A DNA stretch of 64,000 bases. It comes from Macrostomum hystrix. Lineage: Eukaryota > Platyhelminthes > Macrostomidae. The notes beneath the pieces are model-generated. The model was not told the DNA's origin. It saw only the letters and a list, made by a program, of their open reading frames with translations, and did not search any database. Shown one piece after another: positions 54,018 through 64,000 of the stretch. Position 1 is the first letter of the stretch, and each line of letters starts with the position of its first letter. The DNA lies in contig CATNEN010000039.1 in the NCBI GenBank assembly GCA_950097015.1, positions 8,448,501-8,512,500 on the forward strand, in the 5' to 3' direction. Both the position numbers and the translations under genes were made by a program.

Positions 54018-55160
54018 ACCTGAAGGCTCGGTACCCGAGCTGGTAGTGAAGATTTGATGGCCTCGAGTTTGTCCATCCGGTCGATGCCCATCAGGTCGTC
54101 GCCATCCATCAGAATTGTGAAGGTGAACAACGGAAGCTGAACGCCGTCGAACTCGACCCTGGCATCGATCTCGCCGGCGACGCTGATACTGGAGCCGTTG
54201 TAGGACAGCAGCTTCTTCTCGGAAGAGCGCAGAGGGATTTTAGATCCGAAGATTTGGCGGCTTGTCTCCACACTGAGGATGGAGACTTTGGCGGCTATGT
54301 CCACCAGTAACGGAATGCTGTGACCGTTGATTCTTATGCTGGCCCTCTTGTACTGGCCTTTGTTGCTCGACCCGACAGCGAAGATACTCTGCTGTCTGGA
54401 GCTGTCTATCTCGACGCCTTGAATCTTCTTGTGGCCTGAGGTCGGTGCCGTCGTGCTGCTCTTGGACACCTTGGCGAAGTGGTTGAGCCTCCCGCACTTT
54501 GTGCACGCCTTCCCTCGTGCCGCACAGCGCGGGTCGCTGCCTGTGCGGTGGCCTCGCTGGCCGCAGTGCGAGCAGCAGAACTGGTTCTGCTGACCCGTCT
54601 GGCGCTGCTTGGCGTCATAAGAAGCTCTCTTAAAGTTGATCTTCTTGATGCTGTCGTCGGCTGCTGTCTTGCCAGTCAGCGACTTCTCACTCTGGACCGC
54701 CATTTCCGCCTGGGCTGCAATTTGGATTGCCCCGCCCAGCGTGAGCTCCTTCTCAAGTAGAAGTCTTTCGCGCACCTTTGAGGACGAGGTGCCAAAGATC
54801 AGCTGGTCCAGGATAAGGTCGTCATGGAGGACTCCGAACTGGCAGTCCTTGGCGGCGTGGCGCAGATTTGCCACAAAGGCTTGCACGCCTTCGGCGCTTC
54901 GCTGGACGCACTTCCGGAATTCGTGCCTCTTGGCATACACGCTCACTGCTGGCTGGAAGTGCTGCTCCAGGAGATCGCATGCCGCTGCTAGTGTTGTCGG
55001 AGCCGTTTCCTGATTAGCCGAGAGAGTCCGGTAGATTCGTACTCCTTCGCGCCCAAGGCAGTGGGTGAGCAGCGCAATCTTCCTGGCTTCTTGCAGGCTG
55101 TCTATTCCGGATGCTAGCAGGTAGGTGTCAAACTCAGCGGCCCAGATTTCCCACTGAGAG
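53972..55160 (-). pseudogene. gypsy gag and protease, disabled
   Basis: The frame is open upstream of the annotated 54946 to about 55160 (WEIWAAEFDTYLLASG at the capsid start). Two zinc knuckles follow: CSHCGQRGHRTGSDPRC is acceptable, and CTKCGRLNHFAKVS has lost its last Cys. The aspartic protease motif near 54300 reads LLVDIAAKVSIL where LLVDTGAxxS is usual, so the active-site Thr-Gly is changed to Ile-Ala. Confidence 0.82.
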
Positions 55161-55200
55161 AGTCGGGGTTAAGTCGAGAGCCTTGTTACGAGTAAGAGAG

Positions 55201-55639
55201 TCGAGGCCCGATTGGGTTAAAGCAAAGTTTTTGTAGGCACTGTCGGCTGGATTTTTTTGGTTAGGACTAGGGTTCTGCTTAGAATCAAATCCCCATTGAC
55301 TATGGTAGCTAATTAGCGATGCAAACTAACAGCCACTGCAGGGTCACTATTACATTGATTGCCTGCTAAAGGGGTGTCATTGGTTAGCTGCTACCAAAGG
55401 GGGTCATAGGTTACCTGCTTAACGGATTTTATTCATTAATTCTTTGCTAAAGGGAGACATTGGTTGCCTGCTGATGGACATTGATCATTACCTGCTGAGG
55501 GTCCCTGCTATATGGGGGGGCAATGGTTTGCTCTCAAGGGGGGCGAATATTTCTTGCTGGGGGTTTGGTAGCCTGGTATTATGGAGGTTTTATTCTGTTT
55601 GGGGGGACATAGGTTCTCTGTTGTTTGGTGGACATTTGT
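55201..55639. other. degenerate CTGCTA/GGGG-containing spacer
   Basis: Loose repeats of GGTTxCCTGCTAAAGGGG with increasing similarity to the array that follows, probably its old, diverged margin. Confidence 0.5.
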
Positions 55640-56150
55640 TATTTGCTGCTGGGGTGACATTAGTTCTCTGCTGCTGGGGTGACATTAGTTCTCTGCTGCT
55701 GGGGTGACATTAGTTCTCTGCTGCTGGGGTGACATTAGTTCTCTGCTGCTGGGGTGACATTAGTTCTCTGCTGCTGGGGTGACATTAGTTCTCTGCTGCT
55801 GGGGTGACATTAGTTCTCTGCTGCTGGGGTGACATTAGTTCTCTGCTGCTGGGGTGACATTAGTTCTCTGCTGCTGGGGTGACATTAGTTCTCTGCTGCT
55901 GGGGTGACATTAGTTCTCTGCTGCTGGGGTGACATTAGTTCTCTGCTGCTGGGGTGACATTAGTTCTCTGCTGCTGGGGTGACATTAGTTCTCTGCTGCT
56001 GGGGGGACATTAGAATTCTCTGCTGTTTGGGGGGACATTGTTATTTGCAGCTGGGGGACATTGGTTCTCTACTGCTGGAGGGGCATTAGTTCTCTACTGC
56101 TGGAGGGGCATTAGTTCTCTACTGCTGGAGGGGCATTAGTTCTAGCGTAC
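55640..56150. repeat. 26-bp minisatellite
   Basis: About 15 identical copies of TCTCTGCTGCTGGGGTGACA plus TTAGTT, then diverged units (GGGGGACATT, CTACTGCTGGAGGGGCATTA) to 56150. Confidence 0.95.
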
Positions 56151-58849
56151 CGATCGTTACAGAAGTCCTTGTCGCAAACGCGAAATTTTACCACAACAGC
56201 CGTAGCCGATAAGAAGCTGAAATGCCGAGCCATATTTTCTATGTTTCCATAAGCACTCGATTAGCAAGGGAAGTGTTCCAGTTTCCGTACATCAGTACCA
56301 ACTGCCTCAGGCTTTCCTTCATTCCAATAGTACTCAATTAGCATAATTTTCCGCACCTTTCCTGACACCCTGGACAGCTCGGCTAAAACCGTCCCCCTGC
56401 CTACGGACTCCTCCGGTGTGCTTCGGCCATTACCTCGTCCCGGACACAAGTCCACGGTAAGACAATTAGACTATGGTAAGACAGCTACCGTAAGACGGCT
56501 AAGATTATTATGGTATTATTATGCTAATTATGGCAAGACCGTAGGACATACCATCTGACTAAAGATTCCACCAGAACTGGTTCAGCGACACCAACACCGA
56601 AGCCATGATCGAACCATACATAATGCTGCTGCCCAATGCTTTATTGGTAGAAAGCCAGACAAAATGTTTTCAACCTTTTCTTTAATTTCCCACATATTTT
56701 GCATTTGTCACATCTGCTTGCAGAAAAACTTACTAGCGCACATTTTGCGAACATGTTGGATGGCTTTCCACATGACAAGCCACTTGTGAATAGAAATCTC
56801 GATTATAATGAAGTTAACGCTACAGTTCTCAACATAATGGGGTCTCAGTTGTTTAGTAGAAATAACTCGGTTCGAACAGTAGGAACACTGAAGCTACCTA
56901 ATCAGGCGCCTGGCCGCTTCCACCACTTACTTTACCCAAGGACTACTAAACAACAACAATGACTATTAAGGACTACTAAACTACTAAACAACTAGTAGTT
57001 TGTAATTGTTACTTGTATAGTAGTTTAGTAGTCCTTAGTAGTCCTTGTTGTTGACTAATTACCCTAATCTTATCCCTCCCGTGTCTCATCTCGGGCCGAG
57101 TCTCATCTCTGTGGCCGTGTCTCATCATCTCTCCCGTGTCTCATATTCGGCAGCATTGATATCGAAATTTGAGTAAGATTGAGTGATATACTTTAACTAC
57201 AAGCCCTTAGATAAATATCATGCTGATAAACATCAAACCCGCGTAAGCTTCTCTCTGCGGCTTACCCTAAATAATTCTTGCCTAGCTCGCGCTGCGGATT
57301 CGAGCTCAGTGACCTTGGTGCGCGAGTCCTCCGATGATTATACTGTTACCACTGTTCCGCTAGTCTCCCATGCCTTCCAGTACGGCTATATATTCCTAAC
57401 TTAAGCATACAATTACATCTAAGCTTCAATGATAGACCTGCACAGATGACAAGCTGAGACCACTACACCGATCCACCCACGGACTTGTTATGCTACATTA
57501 TATTCTCCATATTCATCCAGAAGATTAAAGACGAAATATATGTATTTGAGACCAGGCTCAGGCTCAAGCTGCAAGCACATTCCCAAGGCACGGACTACAG
57601 TACTAAATTGTCGCTTATATCGTTTAATTGTCTACTTAAGAAGTCAATGGCCCCAGGTGAAATTCAAACCATTAAAATACATGCTAATGCTGATACCTGC
57701 TGATTCTCTTGAGCCAGCTGTAAGTGGCACAGAAGAATAGCGGCGAAGCGAGTAAAATTAGAATATTTATGTATGTGTATCTAAGATCCTATTAATATTG
57801 TATTGTTATGTTAAGAACTGTGAATTATAGCATTTCGATACCTTAACTGTGACATTAATTGACCCCTCAGAGAAGAATTTCGGCACTGTGATTCGGTGGC
57901 CCCTTATTATTTTGAATTAGGGCTTCTTCGATTAACAAACACGAAGCTTTACCACAGTTTTTACCATAACTTTTTTTCCTATCCTAAAGCAACAGACTTA
58001 TGCTTTTTGGTTCGAATTATTGTTTTGAATAAAGCGTTTAAGTCTATACTTTTGTTTGACTAGTACTGAAGCGCACGGAGTGTCGCGTCCGTCCCATCCC
58101 ATTCCCATCTCAGCGGTAACGCTCAGAAACAGAGTTATCAACGCGTGTTTACTGTTTACGCATACTGTTAATTAAAGGTCAGACACCGCCCTTCAAATAT
58201 ATCCGTGTTGACGACGATGTTTGAACGGTGACTCAAGAGTCACGATATGAAAATAAAGTTTTGAACTCATTTAATTGAGCCTTTGGAAAAAAGTATATTT
58301 GCGAATCTCATTTTGTAAATAGCTAGCCTGCTAAACTGTTTTCACCATGGCATGTAGATGTGTGCAATGGCTAGGTGGCTAGGCCTAGGCCTAGCCTATA
58401 TACTAATTAACTTTGACATGACAGGCTATAATTAGGGCTTTCTATGACAGCAAAGCAAGGTCCAGCATATCTAGCTACTAGCATAAGCCATAAGGTCTAA
58501 GCACAGCCATTGTAGTCGATACTTAAGCCTATATCAGTTATAGCTAGCCAAGCCATAGGCCTATAGGTTATAGGATCTAATATATTATTATAAAGTGTGC
58601 ACTCAAAAGAGGTGCTGATTATTCCATTTCATTTTAAATTGCAACTGCAAGTGGGCACATAACAACTGAATAAAAAGGCATAAAAATGAAATCAAAAAGC
58701 AAAATAAAAAAACATGCAGAACAAAAAGTTTTTCATGAACAATATGTTAGATTTTAAATTAATTTTTACACTTAAAATCACATTAGGCCTATTGTATCGT
58801 CAGTTATATTGTGGTATTATATTTTTTAAATATATTATACACATTATAG
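56151..58849. other. spacer with one hairpin, no gene seen
   Basis: AAGGACTACTAAACTAC (56968-56984) is exactly inverted at 57020-57036 inside longer imperfect arms (56941-57054). At 57075-57150 a few TCTCATCTC/CCCGTGTCTCAT units match the 16-bp array at 13900-15270. Nothing coding was supported. Confidence 0.5.
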
Positions 58850-59935
58850 GCCTAATGCCATTGTTTATTTCAAATATTTGTTAATTTTTAATATTTTATT
58901 ATTCACCTAAAATTAATCTTATGCATGCTACTGTTTTTCTATTGCCTTCTTTTTTAAATTCAAATAGACGTTAGGCCCTAGCGACATTTTACCGCGCGGC
59001 AAAAACTGCTAACTTTACCACATAGTAATGGCAACACATTACCCTGCAGTGAAGTTAGCGGTTTTTACCACACTGTTTATAGGCCCTAACATGTTAAAAA
59101 AACTGCGGTAGACTATGCGGAATTTACTGCACTGTTTAAATAACCTCATTTCAGGCTATAGGCCTATATATATAATAGTCTGAACAAGCCTAGATTTTGG
59201 TCGAGTCAAGTACTTAGTTGAGTATTTCGTGGTCAAGTTGAGTAATTCAAGTCAAATTGTCATGTAGTAGTAAATGTATAGAGGATAGAGCCTAATTACA
59301 AATATATAGGACTATGTCTTCTATATTTTTATAAAACTACACATAATATAACAGGGCTTATAAGTTATAACTCAATCTTCCTCTCTCTTGGTAGCATATC
59401 ACTCGGCACAAGCCATTTTTATTGCATTCAATGTTGCTCCGTCATTAGCAATTCAGTCTGTCTTGACTAATTGCATAGATTTTTGTACCGTAATATGGCT
59501 TGCATCAGCATCCAGTTACTATTTACTTACTGTTTTGGCTCTGGTCGTTTTTTTGCTGTGGATGTTTTTGTCGTTAACGACGTGCACAATACAACAAGAC
59601 TAATTACACCTACTTTATATTCAAAGCTAAAATATATCTATCACTGTTAAACTGGACACTCCTATGCATAGTCCAAGCCTGAAATGAGGTTATTTAAACA
59701 GTGCAGTAAATTCCGCATAGTCTACCGCGGTTTTTTAACATGTTATAAACGGTGTATTAAAAACCGCTAACTTCACCGCAAGGTAATGTGTTGCCATTAC
59801 TATGCAGTAAAGTTAGCAGTTTTTAACCGCGCAGTAAAATGTCGCTAACATATCAAATAGTTCAGTCTCAAACATCAAATAAACAAAAAATCAGCACCCA
59901 ATCTGCGTGTACACCTTAATAATAATAATAATCTT
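58850..59935. repeat. retroposon-like repeat with (AAT)n tail, copy split by an insertion
   Basis: 58850-58967 plus 59861-59935 match 46650-46840, including ACCTAAAATTAATCTTATGC, ATCAAATAAACAAAAAA and a short AAT run at the end. Confidence 0.8.
58968..59852. mobile_element. inverted-repeat transposon with 8-bp target duplication
   Basis: Arms 58968-59157 and 59676-59852 are inverted copies (shared GACTATGCGGAATTTACTGC, CCTCATTTCAGGCT, AACACATTACC). TCAAATAG borders both ends (58960-58967 and 59853-59860). Each arm itself contains a smaller palindrome made from AAAAACTGCTAAC and GTTAGCGGTTTTT. The central 520 bp hold a 71-codon hydrophobic frame at 59388-59603 without an ATG start, probably not coding. 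An 8-bp duplication fits hAT-like transposons. Confidence 0.85.
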
Positions 59936-60777
59936 CTACTAAGTAGAGGTCTTTTATATAAGTTTAATGTGTTAGTTATACGTTCATTTTTGTATTGCAA
60001 GTAGGCAATTATTGGTAGCTTGCCATCTTAAAGAGTAAACCCATTTGCTAAAGTGTCATTGTTTGTGTTACTAAAACACAACAAAATGCAATAAATTTAA
60101 TATTCAAGTCACTTTAATTAAACTTTCTAAATTTAAAATTCAAGTCACTTTAATTAAACTTTCTAAATTTAAAATTAAATCACTTTACAAGACTACCAAT
60201 CATAGACCAAAGCAAATGATAAATTCAAAATCAACAATTGTATCTTTAATTTGGTTTCAAATCACTTGTTTCTACTACATAAGTCATTATCATACTAATC
60301 TACAAGCATATATATTTGAGAATTTAAACACAATTATGAAATGTGTCTGAGGTAAAAAAATTTATTTATCTAAGCAAAAAAATAGTAGGGGTGTAAACTA
60401 TACAGTAAAAAATTTTATACAGTCAGGGGGGCAGAAATGTTAGGTAGAGATCAAGGTTTTAGTTGCCATGGGGAGTGCTCGCACTGTTGTATTGTAGTTG
60501 AATATGGAGATGAGACTTGGTCTATGCTTTTTTATTTTCATTGATTCCAGAATTCGTTCACCAAAAGTATAGCATAGGCCAGGCAACATCATGTGTGCAG
60601 CATAGGATATAACAAAGCTCATAGTAATTAAGTAATTTAAGTAGCATAGCTGTAACCGTGCAATCAAAATCTAGTTATTCTTGCCTTCTACCTTGGTGCT
60701 GGACACTTGGATTGGCAATACACCTTATAGTGTCACCTAAACTTTGTTTATCCCACTGCAGCCAGCAAGGGCAGACA
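59936..60777. other. spacer and 5' region of the nuclear receptor gene
   Basis: A 36-bp unit with ATTCAAGTCACTTTAATTAA is repeated twice at 60102-60173. A strong 3' splice site (TTTATCCCACTGCAG) ends at 60761, 16 bp before the ATG, implying an upstream 5' UTR exon that was not located. Confidence 0.55.
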
Positions 60778-63700
60778 ATGGCTACAGATAGTATTCTCGG
60801 CATGGCCACAAGCAATGCCGCTGGTAACAACCGCAATAATCGGGGTGCCTCCGACTTTGCTGGCCATCACCCGCTTCCGCTTATCAAATCTGAGGCTGCC
60901 TCCTCCGCTGACGCAACTGAGGAGGACGACGAGCACAACTGCGACGATGCCGAAGATGATTACGATGACGAGCGGGGCGGCATCGGCCTGCCCGGCCACC
61001 GGCTGCATCCCCGCAGCCTCCTGCTGGACTACGACGAACTGCCAGACGATCAGCGCCAGCAGCTACTGCTGCTTCGCTCGGACGATTCCGGTACAATTGG
61101 CGGCGACCACCCTGGCGACGGTGGCGAAGGTGCGCCCGTGGTTCGAACTCGTCGACGCAAAGCGGCCCTGCCGTTGGACGCCAGATTCTGCGCCGTCTGC
61201 GGCGAGCCGGCCACCGGTTACAATTTCGACCGGCTGACCTGCGAGAGCTGCAAGGCCTTCTTCAGGCGCAACGCTTTGAAATCTCGCGAGCGCATCAAGC
61301 CGTGCAGCCGGGGCGGCGGCTGCGACGTCAGCGGCGCTCAGCGGAAGCACTGCCCGACCTGCCGGCTGGAGAAGTGCCTCCGGGTCGGCATGAAGAAGGA
61401 GCTCATCCTGCCGCCTGAAAAGCTGGAGCAGCGGGCCAAGCCTAAGCGACGGACTCGCCAACATGAGCCGGCCTGGGCTGCGGCTGATCCTGCGGCTGCT
61501 TCGCCTCTTGCTAGCAGTCAGTACGACAGCGGTGAGCCGACTTGACCACCCCCCGTGCCTGATTGTGATTTGTGAACTCAAAGTACCCACAAATGATACC
61601 CACATCCCACATTCCTCCTACTAATAGTAATATTGTGAATGCACTCAGAATAGGCTGCTCCTTTAGGCTTCGGTCTCTGCAACGAAACTCTGCAGCTCAA
61701 ATGTGAGCACCACTGCTCAAATCTGAAAATCCACACTTTATCCGCCTGAGTGGGTGGACAATGCCTTTAAAACATTCCCCCAACGTAGGCATACCGATGA
61801 CAAAAATTGACAGCGATAGAAAACCTTCAAAACCCGATTCATTCCGCAGCACGCAGGCGGCCTTCAGCTGTGTTTCTGGATCATCTCCTGTCCAGTCACC
61901 AGCTGCCGCATCATAGGCTGTCTCGGGAGCAGCAGCAGCCACCGTCGCAGCCGCAAGTGACGGCCAGCGCCCTGGCCTTGGCCTGGTCCAGCGCCACCCT
62001 GGCTGGCCGCAGCTGGAGCTCTGAGCTCACCGACGATGAGCGCGAATGCCTCGCCGGACTCCGCGAGGCTCACGATCGTCTAAGCGACGCCCTGCAGATG
62101 CCTGAGGCCTATGCCACGCCCCAGGCCGAGCCAGTTGATGGCGTCGGCCGCTTGGAGCAGGCCTTCAACCAGATGGAAGCCTGCATTCGCCGCATTATCT
62201 CCGTGGTCAAGCTCATACCGATATTTAGCGAGGCCGACAAGGACTCACAGATACTCATGCTCAAGGTGAGTTTCGTCCTCCTAGTTGCAATTCCCCCCCT
62301 CAGCTGACCTGACTGCAACTCTCCCCCTCAGCTGACCTGACTGCAACTCTCCCCCTCAGCTGACCTGACTGCAACTCTCCCCATCAGCTGGCCTGACTGC
62401 AACTCTTCCCCTCAGCTGACCTGACTGCAACTCTCCCCCTCAGCTGACCTGACTGCAACTCTCCCCCTCAGCTGGCCTGACTGCAACTCTCCCCATCAGC
62501 TGGCCTGACTGCAACTCTCCCCCTCAGCTGACCTGACTGCAACTCTCCCCCTCAGCTGGCCTGACTGCAACTCTCCCCCTCAGCTGACCTGACTGCAACT
62601 CTCCCCCTCAGCTGACCTGACTGCAACTCTCCCCCTCAGCTGACCTGACTGCAACTCTCCCCCTCAGCTGACCTGACTGCAACTCTCCCCCTCAGCTGAC
62701 CTGACTGCAACTCTCCCCCTCAGCTGACCTGACTGCAACTCTCCCCCTCAGCTGACCTGACTGCAACTCTCCCCCTCAGCTGTCCTGACTGCAACTCTCC
62801 CCCTCAGCTGTCCTGACTGCAACTCTCCCCCTCAGCTGACCTGACTGCAACTCTCCCCCTCAGCTGACCTGACTGCAACTCTCCCCCTCAGCTGACCTGA
62901 CTGCAACTCTCCCCCTCAGCTGACCTGACTGCAACTCTCCCCCTCAGCTGACCTGACTGCAACTCTCCCCCCTCAGCGGACCAGCCTGCAACTCCCCCCT
63001 CAGCTGACTGCAACTCTCCCCCTCAGCTGACTGCAACTCTCCCACTCAGCTGACTGCAACTCTCCCACTCAGCTGACTGCAACTCTCCCGCTCTGCTGAA
63101 CTGACTGCAACTCTCCCCCTCAGCTGACTGCAACTCTCCCCTTCAGCTGACTGCAACTCTCCCCTTCAGCTGACTGCAACTCTCCCACTCAGCTGACTGC
63201 AACTCTCCCACTCAGCTGACTGCAACTCTCCCACTCAGCTGACTGCAAATCTCCCCTCAGCTGACTGAAACTCTCCCCTGACCCGCAGGTGAATATCTAC
63301 GGCCTGGTGATTCTGTACTCTTCTTTCTTCTTCAATCCTGCCACGGGAGCCTGGGAGATTCCGCTTGCCGATGCCGAAGAAACGCCGGCGACATCAGCGG
63401 CTGCCTGCAGTTCACATCGGCATCGACGCGGCGTGGCAGACAAGCTTCAGGGACGCAGCGGCGGCGGCGGCGTCTCCCTGATGCAGGAGCTGGCAGCGGC
63501 GGTGGCAGCCATCGTGTCAATGCGACCGGACACCAGCGATCTGACCCTAGCTGACCTGGACCAGTACTGCGCCAACTCGCACAATGTCTACGCTAGGCTG
63601 GAGCTGTACAGCAGGCAGGACTGCTTGGTCAAGATGCTCATGCTGGCTCTGAAGCTATTCAACACAGACTCCATGCCGCCATCGCTAGCAAGGGACTCGC

Positions 63701-63909
63701 TGGAGAGGGCGCAGTCCATCTACTCTCTGCTATTAAAGAAGTACTTGGCTCACCGCTTCAGCGTGCCCGATGCAATGCAGCTGTACCCAGGCCTGCTGCT
63801 CACCTTTATCGATATGCGCACAGTTGAGAACAAGATGGTCGAGTTCACGAGGCTGCTGTCTGTTGAGTCGCTCAACCCGCTGGTGGCCGAGTTTGCTCAC
63901 GTGGCCTGA
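60778..63909 (+). CDS. Hr96: nuclear receptor, HR96/DAF-12-like (NR1J group)
   Basis: Three coding exons: 60778-61531, 61850-62265, 63289-63909; phases fit, 596 aa. ATG 60778 is the first start after the acceptor at 60761. The N-terminal 136 residues are acidic and disordered-looking (runs of Asp/Glu at 48-67). The DNA-binding domain (about 137-215) has zinc ligands C138, C141, C155, C158 and C176, C182, C192, C195. Its P-box CESCKA and the flanking GYNFDRLTCESCKAFFRRN match HR96/DAF-12 receptors and differ from the CEGCK of most others. A Pro/Gln hinge precedes the ligand-binding domain (about 350-596), where VKLIPIFSEADKDSQILMLK followed by VNIYGLVIL is the helix 3-5 signature. HR96 proteins regulate lipid and xenobiotic responses; ligand here is unknown. 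The 1-kb last intron is almost entirely minisatellite. Confidence 0.92.
62285..63280. repeat. 28/22-bp minisatellite filling the nuclear receptor intron
   Basis: About 24 units of 28 bp with core GACTGCAACTCTCCCCCTCA plus GCTGACCT (to about 62970), followed by about 12 shorter 22-23-bp units lacking the CCTGACT. Every unit is branch-point-like CTGAC, pyrimidine tract and CAG in the transcript direction. The array stops about 20 bp before the real acceptor. Confidence 0.96.
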
Positions 63910-64000
63910 CGGCCTTTCCCCCGTCTCTGATTATCATTTTCCTGGATCCATATTAGCTATGAATATTATGAACTTTCCTCTTGCTGAGCCGTTGTAATTA
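63910..64000 (+). other. start of nuclear receptor 3' UTR
   Basis: 91 bp after the stop; no AATAAA signal is visible before the window ends. Confidence 0.5.

Larger units (their letters stand above)
48886..55200 (-). mobile_element. decayed Ty3/gypsy retrotransposon, interrupted by a LINE
   Basis: A GC-rich block in AT-rich host DNA. Reading on the minus strand, gag with zinc knuckles, protease, RT, RNase H and integrase appear in gypsy order from about 55160 to 49500. There are at least two frameshifts between protease and RT and another in the integrase tail. LTRs were not found, and gag lacks a clear start near 55160. The 48886-49250 end has GC-rich sequence and a 100-codon frame that I could not assign. 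RT/integrase resemble the Mag or K02A2.6-like side of the family rather than the CsRn1-like element at the left of the window. Boundaries are approximate. Confidence 0.85.

Overview
This is eukaryotic, animal nuclear DNA. Genes are split by GT-AG introns, coding exons are GC-rich, and they sit in very AT-rich introns and spacers. The gene set is metazoan: a Tec/Btk tyrosine kinase, rabaptin-5, a Wnt ligand and a nuclear receptor. The receptor has the ESCKA P-box of the HR96/DAF-12 (NR1J) group, which points to a protostome. One 35-bp intron and a CsRn1-like Ty3/gypsy element would fit a flatworm-like spiralian, but the species cannot be fixed from the sequence.

Layout. 1-2935: 3' half of a Ty3/gypsy retrotransposon with a putative 3' LTR. 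2936-9233: AT-rich spacer with a transposase-like fragment, a short inverted-repeat element and a tRNA-derived SINE. 9234-13664 (+): Tec-family kinase, 8 coding exons, 697 aa. 13900-21110: four large minisatellites. 21657-22535 (+): intronless DUF5662-like gene. 24178-26398: two arrays of a related 21-bp minisatellite. 27062-27334 (+): possible small two-exon gene. 27612-34885 (-): rabaptin-5, 8 exons, 837 aa. 39609-45388 (-): Wnt, 5 exons, 429 aa. 48886-55200 (-): decayed Ty3/gypsy element interrupted by a 5'-truncated LINE flanked by a 12-bp target duplication. 58968-59852: inverted-repeat element with an 8-bp target duplication. 60778-63909 (+): HR96-like nuclear receptor, 3 coding exons, 596 aa. 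For all four multi-exon genes the splice phases were checked by hand and sum to whole codons.

The most distinctive property is tandem repetition. About 17 unrelated minisatellite families (units 16-34 bp) make up roughly a fifth of the window. Most sit in introns and are private to one intron. Several look as if they were seeded by the neighbouring splice site. In rabaptin intron 1 the 34-bp unit is the 3' splice site plus the first codons of exon 2. In the nuclear receptor intron every unit is a branch-point-like, polypyrimidine and CAG string. In the kinase intron every unit carries GGTAAG.

Two inverted-repeat elements can be proven mobile inside the window, because each interrupts a dispersed repeat whose uninterrupted copy is also present (35.0-35.4 kb and 46.65-46.84 kb). 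Two oppositely oriented copies of one SINE flank Wnt exons 2 and 3.

The host genes belong to separate pathways: kinase signalling, Rab5 endosomal trafficking, Wnt signalling and ligand-regulated transcription. Nothing suggests co-regulation. No rRNA, functional tRNA gene or CRISPR array was seen, and no promoter could be supported beyond weak TATA-like words.
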